Part shown: piece by piece, positions 57,495 through 64,000 of the stretch | How positions within the stretch are numbered: position 1 is the first letter of the stretch | How the letters are laid out: every line of letters starts with the position of its first letter | From: Calocera cornea HHB12733 | Lineage: Eukaryota; Basidiomycota; Dacrymycetes; Dacrymycetales; Dacrymycetaceae | Direction of reading: 5' to 3' | Length of the DNA: 64,000 nucleotides | Assembly: GCA_001632435.1 (NCBI GenBank) | Contig: KV424032.1 | Span: forward strand, 38,254-102,253 | Notes under the pieces: generated by a model | Seen by the model: the letters and a program-made list of their open reading frames with translations, nothing else | Database searches by the model: none | Told to the model about the DNA's origin: nothing | Program-made: the position numbers and the translations under genes

Positions 57495-57958
57495 CCACGA
57501 AGCAGGCGCCGTGCAACAAGCTCGGTGCCGAGCGCTGGATCGACTTCCGGGAGACGGACGACATCGTCCAGGCTGTCAAGGCCGTGACCCGACGGGGACG
57601 ACTCGCGCGCGGCGATCGTCACTTCGGCCAGCGGAGGGGCGTACGAGCCGGCGCTGCAGTATCTGCGCCCGCACGGCACCGCCGTCGCCGTCGCCGTTGG
57701 CCTTGCCCCCTCCGCCACGGTCGGCGTGGCGCGGATGTGTCCTGGACGGTCTTCCTGGAGAAGCAGCTCCGGGGCAGCCACGTCGGCAACAGGAGGACAG
57801 GGCGCAGTCGAGGCCCTCGCCATCGCCGCGCGGGAGGGTCAGGACGGCGTGGGCGTCCCGGGTGCTCCCGAAGGCCCAGTTGCCAGTTGCCCGAGGTGTA
57901 CCACGCGAAGGGCGCCGGCAGCCTCGTCGGCAGGGCCGTCCTGGACGTGTGGGCGTAA
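57495..57958 (+). pseudogene. Decayed C-terminal fragment of zinc alcohol dehydrogenase
   Basis: The DNA aligns with the last exon of the intact ADH gene at 60495-60931. [16 protein letters not shown] matches at the start and GSLVGRAVLDVWA at the stop, but the middle reads in different frames. One shift is a 2-nt loss at about 57588 (GTGACCCGAC against GCGACGCCCGAC), and further small insertions lie near 57790-57880. The N-terminal two thirds, including the zinc sites, are absent. It lies on the same strand 2 kb upstream of the intact gene, as expected for a tandem duplicate that has decayed. Confidence 0.85.
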
Positions 57959-59744
57959 CGTAACGGGACTCAACGACGACCTGCGGGAGGAAGGAACGAG
58001 GGTTGAGATCGGGATCGCGGATACATACCTGCGATGCTTTGCTGCTGGTATGATACTGCTACTAGCAGTCGGAATGTCGGAAACTGGAATACTGCTCGGG
58101 CTAACTCAAGATGAACGGAACGAGTGCCGAGTCGTAGGACCATAACGGCCTTCCGTTCGCCCCCGTGACCGGTCTCATGAACATCCATCCGCCGCTGTCG
58201 TCCGGGAAGTCACACTAGGCCACGTCCAGTCAGCTGACCTCTCCCGCGGAACTCGCGTCCGGCTCCGGCACCCCCACGGGGCTCCCGTATCACAGCACCT
58301 GCACAACCAGGGTGGGATGCCTATTCCCAGGGGATCGGGGCCCGGCGGCGCTCGTCTTGTGCCGGTGAGGCTTGAGCGCATGTCTCCAGCGTCCAGAAGC
58401 AGGTCGTGGCAGCTCGGAGCGCGCGAGCGTCGGGGAGGGAAGCGGTGATGGGGTGCCCGATCCGCCACAGTCGACGGCGGTCGCCTGCCTGACGCTGACG
58501 GGTATCCCATCCAGTCGCCCGGCGTGGTACGGCCCGAGGTCAGCGTTCTTCTCACGCGGGCGAGCGCTCGCGCGCGCCGGTCATGCTGCTCGCGAGTCGC
58601 GCGCGCACCCGGTCCAGCCCGCTCCGGCACAGCGCTTGATGGTGCAGGTGGACGAGGGAGAGCTTTGCCCAACCTCCGGCGACACACAATGGCCCGGTCT
58701 CACGCCCTCGCGACCCTGCGGCCGTGTGAGCCCGCCCGTGCATGTGCTGTGGAGAGTGGATCAGCCGACGTAGTATTGAGTGTGGTGATGGAGGTGCGAA
58801 CGCATCGTGCACCGTGTACTGTGAGAAGTAGGGGCGGGATGTTGTGGGGTCCAGTACAGCAAGGCTATCACAGTACAGTACCGCAGTGCTGTTACTGCCC
58901 CTGTGTGACCATGCCCTCGGGCCCAGAGCCGTCGATTGCAGCTGCAGCATGCTGTATGCCGCGAGGATTGAGGCCACGTTCCCCCAGTCGCCGCGGTGAA
59001 ACTGCCCGATGCAGGGCGGACACGCTCCCCATTCAGGAAGTCGCGCCGACCTGCCTTCCCGCCCGGTCGCTCCCGTAACTCGTCCGCCCCGCACGCAGGA
59101 AGAGGTGGCGGTGCTGGGGAGTCTATACGCCGGGGGAAGGGTCCAACCCACTGTACCCGTAGGCACCCGCCGCTTCCGCTGCTCAGACCCATTAGTACGG
59201 GATCTGAATGTGGTCGCTCGTCGTGCCACTCTCACTGCAAGGGCGTTGCGGAAGGGGGAGGAGGCGGCTTGCAGCATGACCAGCCGATGACCGCCCCATG
59301 ACGAGCCTGCCACGCCCACATCGGGAAGCGGGCAGCCGGCAGCGGGCAGCCCACCGGCGCCGGCCGCCCTCCCGCCTCCCGCCACGCCCCCCGCTCCCGC
59401 TTGGTCCGTCCCGCCCGCTGCCCGCTGCGGGCACTTAAGGCACCCCCCAGTGGAGCTCGCCCTGGCCGCCCTTTCCACCTTTGGGAACCGCGATGGAGAG
59501 ACTCGGACTGGCCGGGATCCGCAGCGCCGTCGCCGCGAGTCGGAGTCCGAGTCGGAGTCGGAGTCGGCTCCCTCGCCCCGCCCCCATCCGGCATCTGCAC
59601 ACCCGCACGGCAGGGCCGTATAAGAACACCAGCCCTGCCCGCCCTGCCCATCCCCCCCAACGCACGACAATACTTGCAACATCCACCCCAACCACCTCAC
59701 ACCCCCACCCCACCGCCCCCTTCTCCACCACCACCACCACCGCA
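57959..59744. other. GC-rich intergenic and ADH promoter
   Basis: Long frames on both strands here come from GC bias. Near the ADH gene it contains a GTCGGA-type hexamer array (about 59537-59569), a TATAAGAA-like box at about 59619-59626 and a C/A-rich leader. Confidence 0.45.
59537..59569. repeat. Hexanucleotide array (GAGTCG)n
   Basis: About five imperfect GAGTCG units lie roughly 175-210 bp before the ADH start. Simple sequence repeat. Confidence 0.6.
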
Positions 59745-60931
59745 ATGGGCGCCCCCACCGACAAGATCCCAAAGACACAGAAGGCCGCCGTCGTCCGCGA
59801 CAAGAAGGTCGCAATAGAAGACGTCCCCGTCGTACAGCCCTCAGACCTCAAGGTCGGACAGGTCCTCGTAAAGGTCCTGTACTCCGGCGTCTGCCATACC
59901 GACCTCCACGGTCCGTCCTAGACCCTCCGCTGTCCACCACGGCACGCTGACGCACATGCTCCCCTACAGCCCAGCTCGGCGATTGGCCGTTAGTCCACAA
60001 GGAGCCGCTCATCGGCGGCCACGAGGGCGCAGGCATCATCGTCGCCATCGGCGAGCACACCGACACCGACCTCAAGCTCGGCGATCGCGTCGGGATAAAG
60101 TGGCTGGCGGACTCGTGCCTCAAGTGCGACTACTGCCGCCAAGGCTACGAGCCGCTGTGCCACCAGGCGCAGTGCTCCGGCTTCACCGTCGACGGCTCCT
60201 TCCAGCAGTGTACGTATCTCCCTACCGCATCATGCACGCAACGTGGCTGACCGGGAACCCCAGACGCCGTCTCCTTCGCGCGCCACGTCACCAAGATCCC
60301 CGAGGGGCTGCCGATGGACAAGGCCGCGCCGATCCTGTGCGCCGGCGTGACGGTGTACAAGGCGCTGAAGCAGTCGAACGCGCGCCCGGGCGAGTGGGTC
60401 GTCATCCCCGGTGCGGGCGGCGGGCTCGGCCATCTCGCCATCCAGTACGCGCAGTACATGGGCCTCCGCGTGATTGCCATCGACACCGGCGCGGAGAAGC
60501 AGGCCCTGTGCACCAAGCTCGGCGCAGAGCGCTGGATCGACTTCCGCCAGACGGACGACATCGTCAAGGCCGTCAAGGCCGCGACGCCCGACGGGGACGG
60601 CCCGCACGCGGCGATCGTCACCTCGGCCAGCGGCGCGGCGTACGAGCAGGCGCTGGACTACATCCGCCCGCACGGCACGGTCGTCTCCGTCGGCCTCCCG
60701 CCGGACGCAAAGGTGTCCGCAGACGTCTTCTGGACGACCTTCCTCGAGAAGCAGCTCAAGGGCAGCTACGTCGGCAACAGGCAGGACGCAGTCGAGGCCC
60801 TCGCAATCGCCGCCAGCGGCCGCGTAGAGACCACCTTCCGCCTCCTGCCCTTCGCCAACCTGCCGGACGTCTACGCACAGATGCACGACGGCTCCCTCGT
60901 CGGCCGCGTCGTCCTCGACCTCTGGGCTTAG
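59745..60931 (+). CDS. Zinc-dependent alcohol dehydrogenase (ADH1-type)
   Basis: Exons are 59745-59910, 59970-60209 and 60264-60931 (357 aa). Catalytic zinc ligands appear in GVCHTDLH (Cys) and GGHEGAG (His), with a further Cys later. The structural zinc site is [17 protein letters not shown] with four cysteines. The Rossmann motif [18 protein letters not shown] binds NAD(H). The protein closely resembles yeast-type cytosolic ADH, which interconverts ethanol and acetaldehyde and is used in fermentation or ethanol use. The ATG follows a CCACCACC-rich leader. A broken relative lies at 57.5-57.96 kb. Confidence 0.95.
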
Positions 60932-62024
60932 AAGCGCGATCACCGCTCGGCCGGCTCGGCCGGGCGTTGGCGGGATCCTCCTTCTGCGCCCGCTGCTCTC
61001 TTCCTTCCTTCCTTCCTTTCTGTCTTTCCTTCTGCCTTTGTTTCACGTCATCCCTCGCCTTATGATGTACCAAGATGCCGCACGCACGCACTGTAGCGCC
61101 GTACGAACCTAAAATGATAAAACCTGCTTTGTGCCCCACACATCCTCCTGTGCGCGCTTGACGAGGGGCCTCCGGCTCTACTGAGAGCGAACGTAGTCAC
61201 ATGCTGCAAAAGTCGACGAATACGTTACCCAGGCGGCGCAGCCGTGCTGGGGCCAGGCGGGGCATGAGCCCACGAGGTAGTCCGAGAGGTCGGGCGAAGA
61301 GCCCGTATTGAGTGTTTGGTTTGGGCTTTGGCGCAGAGCGGCTTCGGCCCATCCGAGAGCAACGCGGGGCTGTGATCGATACCTAACAAATCTGAAGGGA
61401 TGAGTCCAGTAGGAATACCGGTGGCCTCGGTAGCACGAGACCAGATAGGCTTCGGTAGATAGCAATAGTAATAATCACAATACTACTATCCCCAGCTGTG
61501 TGGTAGCTCGGCTATGGCGGTCGGTACGGGATACGGGCACGGAGACGATAGCCGTAGTCGCGTCGGTGATACGGTCGCGGATGATGTCGGTAGGGGTACC
61601 GGCAGGGATGACGGTCGAGACGGTATTCTTGATACCGATGGCTATGGCACTACCGAAGGGTACGATACCCGTGCTATGGCGGATACCGAAGGGGTCGACG
61701 AGGGATTGACAAACAGGATGCGACGACGTCGAGGACGAGAACGGGACGAGGGACGGACTGGGAGAGGCACAAACGGGGGCTTCTCATTCAGTATCTATGC
61801 CGCCTGCGCGGTCTATATACAAGAAAAAGGAGTCGAAAGCGTATCGACGGCTACGAGAGAATGTTGCCTTTCGAGGCCGGAGCCGATCCAGCAACCCGAG
61901 AGATCCTCCGGCGGATGCAACGCATCCGGCTCACCCGACGCGAGCTGATCCCGGACTACGTAAGTATCGACACATACCGTGTGAACGTCGCGAAAAGAGG
62001 CGAAAACACTACCGTGCAGTACAT

Positions 62025-62038
62025 CCGCGGGGGACTTT
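62025..62038 (+). repeat. CCGCGGGGGACTTT motif, copy 1
   Basis: Followed 15 nt later by TGTCCTCAG, which can pair with the GGGGAC part as a stem. Confidence 0.7.
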
Positions 62039-62236
62039 GGAATGTGACTGTCCTCAGTCATACCGAAGGATGTCACCGATGTATGGCATACCGTAGCCGT
62101 CGGTAAAAGGTCATCGGTATGACAGCGACGAAGACTATACCGATATAAGCCTATCGATGCATTCGGCTGGTATTAGTGTGGCGCGTAGTGCCAAAATTTT
62201 TGTCGTCGCCGATGTATCAATACCGAGATATCGTGG

Positions 62237-62250
62237 CCGCGGGGGACTTT
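62237..62250 (+). repeat. CCGCGGGGGACTTT motif, copy 2
   Basis: Exact 14-nt match to the other copies, but without the downstream TGTCCTCAG partner. Confidence 0.7.
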
Positions 62251-62323
62251 ATCGCTTTACGCTCCGAGTATACCGAGGCTGTATGATTACATAACAGCTT
62301 CCGCGTGGGTATCGGTACCCATC

Positions 62324-62337
62324 CGCGGGGGACTTTT
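62324..62337 (+). repeat. CCGCGGGGGACTTT motif, copy 3
   Basis: Preceded by CAT as in copy 1 (CATCCGCGG) and followed by TGTCCTCAG at the same distance, about 205 nt before the edge gene's ATG. Confidence 0.7.
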
Positions 62338-62542
62338 GAAGACGCGCCTGTCCTCAGGCGGAGCTTTTCATGTGGCGAGAACGTCCGCGAAGAAACGTCA
62401 CGTGACGGAAGCAGATTCAAATCAGAAGGTGGCCGGTGGTGACTCTTGGGCCGCTTTACCGCCGCTTTTTGTTGACGCATCGTTCCTTCGGTCCACCACC
62501 ACCGAGAACGCCCACTTCATTCGAACGCCTCTACTCCTCACC

Positions 62543-64000
62543 ATGGCGCACCGGCGTACGGCAAAACGCGAAGCGACGGCGGTGGATCGCGGGGCGAGGG
62601 CAGCGAACCGCGCGGCACGTCAAGAGTCCGTCGGTAGTCAAACGCCGTCGACCGCGAGCAAGAAACGCGTGTCGATCACGTCGAGCGAGGCCCCGCGGGC
62701 TAAGGCGTCGAAGACGGGCGAGACGACCGCCGACGAACCAGAGGGTGAATGCCCGGCAACATCGGTGACCGAGGAGACGCCGACGTCGAAGCAACCGACG
62801 GCTGAGCCAGAGGACGCGGAATCGGTGGTCGAAAGAGGCGAGGAGCCGTCGGAGGAAAGAGGCGAGGAACCGGGCACTGTGGATACAGTGTTGTCGACGG
62901 ATGTCGCCGAGGAGGGGCCTAACGAAGAGGCGACGACGGAGACCGAGCCCGCGCCGGTCGAACAACAGACGGATGCGGAGACGTCGCCGGCGACACCGTT
63001 CGTCGCGCTGCAAGACGGTGAAGAAGATGGGCCGCCGGTAGACGAGGTTATCGCCGAGCGGATGAAGAAATACGGGAAGCAAGTGCCGTCGAGGCCTGCG
63101 GCGCGAGATGCATGGGCGAATGATCCGGAGAAGATCGGACCGTGGAGGGTACGTCTAGCTGCCGGTATGAGCGATTGACAACGGCTGACATCGTTGGCAG
63201 CGCCAAGTCGTGAGCGACGCGAAAAGATCGGTCGAAGGCTTCAAGCAGCTGAAGGTCGACAAGGTGCGGTATCTGAAGGCGAACGCGCAGAAGGCGTGGT
63301 ACGACGCATGGGTAAGTACTGGTCGAGGACAACGAGAACGCCATGCTAAACGTGTCGGTAGGGGGTACCGTATAACGCCGTACCGAAGGGTGCGGACACC
63401 GACCTGCCCGACGACGACTTTCCTGCGCCGATCGCGTCGCAGTCGACTGAACCGGATGAAGAAACGCGCGCTCTTCGGGACGCGTTCGAACAAGCGTTGG
63501 CGGCGAAGAATGGGCCAGCCGCAGCTGAACGCACGGTCGGTCCGATCGTTCGGAGCAGAGTACCGACGGAAGATGTGGAAGAGCCGGTCGAGGACGTCGC
63601 GCCGACAGCCGTGGAACAAGCCACCGTGGCGAATGACACCGTGCCCTCGGCGAACGATGGAGCCGAAGACGAAGGCCCCGGCCAGACGCGTAGCAATGAT
63701 GAACCGCCGGCAGACGAGGGCGAAGACGTGCCCAATGAGCTGTATACCGACACCGTCGATAACGGTGGATGGCCGAACGAGACCTTACCGGTTGAAGATA
63801 CGCGGGCCAACAAGGCGCTCGCGTTACAGTTCGCCGACGACGCTGGGCGCGAGAAAGGGTACCGCGACATTCTCAAGGAGTCAGGCCACGATTGGCGTAC
63901 AGCGAACCCGGACGATCTGGGGAAAGAAGAGCGCGACTTCCTGTACCACGTCCTGGTATGTCGAATGAGGCGACTGGCGAGTGAAGTACCGGTTGATACG
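62543..64000 (+). CDS. Unrecognised acidic protein gene, cut by the right edge
   Basis: The ATG at 62543 has a good context (CACCATGGCG). Exons 62543-63148, 63201-63311 and 63362-63955 join in phase 0, and a further GTATGT donor follows at 63956. The N-terminus is basic (AHRRTAKREATAVDRGARAA), then comes a long Glu/Thr/Pro-rich disordered part. A short conserved-looking block follows: KKYGKQVPSRPAARDAW, then KIGPWRRQVVSDAKRSVEGF, WYDAWGVPYNAVPKGADTDL and, after another acidic stretch, GYRDILKESGHDWRTANPDD. No known domain. Transposon- or retroelement-related origin is possible given the repeats upstream, but nothing proves it. Confidence 0.6.

Larger units (their letters stand above)
60932..62542. 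other. Repeat-like intergenic stretch
   Basis: A CTTCC-type run occurs at about 61000-61020. From about 61500 on, words such as CGGTA, TACCG and GATACCG recur unusually often. A frame around 61798-61967 (REILRRMQRIRLTRRELIPDY, ending at a GTAAGT) could be an exon of an unrecognised gene or element. Three copies of a 14-nt motif lie at 62025, 62237 and 62324. Confidence 0.4.

Noticed and set aside
58175..59814. 420-codon minus-strand frame upstream of ADH
   Set aside because: Arg/Gly/Ser-rich low-complexity translation of GC-rich promoter DNA, no domain, no introns although almost all genes here have them.
59956..61065. Plus-strand 369-codon frame over the ADH gene
   Set aside because: Overlaps the ADH exons in another frame and is Arg/Pro-rich; ADH frame is unambiguous.
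1..64000. CRISPR array, bacterial operon or prophage
   Set aside because: No spaced direct-repeat series, and genes are spliced eukaryotic ones.

Overview
The window is nuclear DNA of a basidiomycete fungus, most likely Agaricomycotina. Almost every gene is broken by many short introns of about 45-60 nt with GT donors, CTNAC/CTAAT branch points and AG acceptors. Promoters carry a TATA box 40-85 nt before the ATG followed by pyrimidine-rich leaders. The gene content is typical of a saprotroph or wood decayer: a GH45 endoglucanase that reads like the basidiomycete Cel45A type, a GH128 glucanase, a sugar-permease-type MFS transporter, and an arabinono-lactone oxidase of erythroascorbate synthesis. 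No rRNA, tRNA, CRISPR array or bacterial-type operon was recognised. Exon borders were worked out by eye from splice signals, reading frame and comparison between paralogues; they are predictions.

Layout. 0.9-2.5 kb: two adjacent paralogous genes (A and B) with a C-terminal Myb-like (Rap1-type) module and introns in matching phases. 2.7-6.1 kb (minus): a 16-exon WD40 protein with a long acidic N-terminus rich in SUMO-interaction-like motifs. 6.5-16.6 kb: four NmrA-like reductase copies; two look intact (6.5 kb plus, 13.5-14.5 kb minus) and two are broken (14.9-15.9 and 15.9-16.6 kb). An alpha/beta hydrolase with a coiled-coil tail and a secreted GH128 enzyme sit among them. 17.5-24.3 kb: RPB8, a NIPA-type magnesium transporter, a GFA/CENP-V-domain protein and a UDP-glycosyltransferase. 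25.5-35.4 kb: an MBL-fold hydrolase, an MFS transporter, D-arabinono-1,4-lactone oxidase, an RRP17/NOL12-like nucleolar protein and an unknown protein with an N-myristoylation-like start.

36.0-38.5 kb is an AT-rich, gene-free block bounded by a perfect 31-nt inverted repeat and probably derived from a mobile element. 40.7-55.2 kb holds three copies of an LtrA-like membrane protein: one intact, one with a frameshift plus a nonsense codon, and one 5'-truncated relic. Between them lie the GH45 gene, a tubulin-tyrosine-ligase-family gene and two small unknown genes. 57.5-60.9 kb: a decayed C-terminal ADH relic followed by an intact zinc alcohol dehydrogenase. 61.5-64 kb: a stretch rich in TACCG/CGGTA-type words with three copies of a 14-nt motif, leading into an unrecognised acidic gene that runs off the right edge.

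The main theme is local gene birth and decay. NmrA, LtrA, ADH and the Myb-like pair are all local duplications, and the first three contain copies at different stages of inactivation. Housekeeping genes (RPB8, RRP17, NIPA) lie between them. I see no co-regulated biosynthetic cluster.
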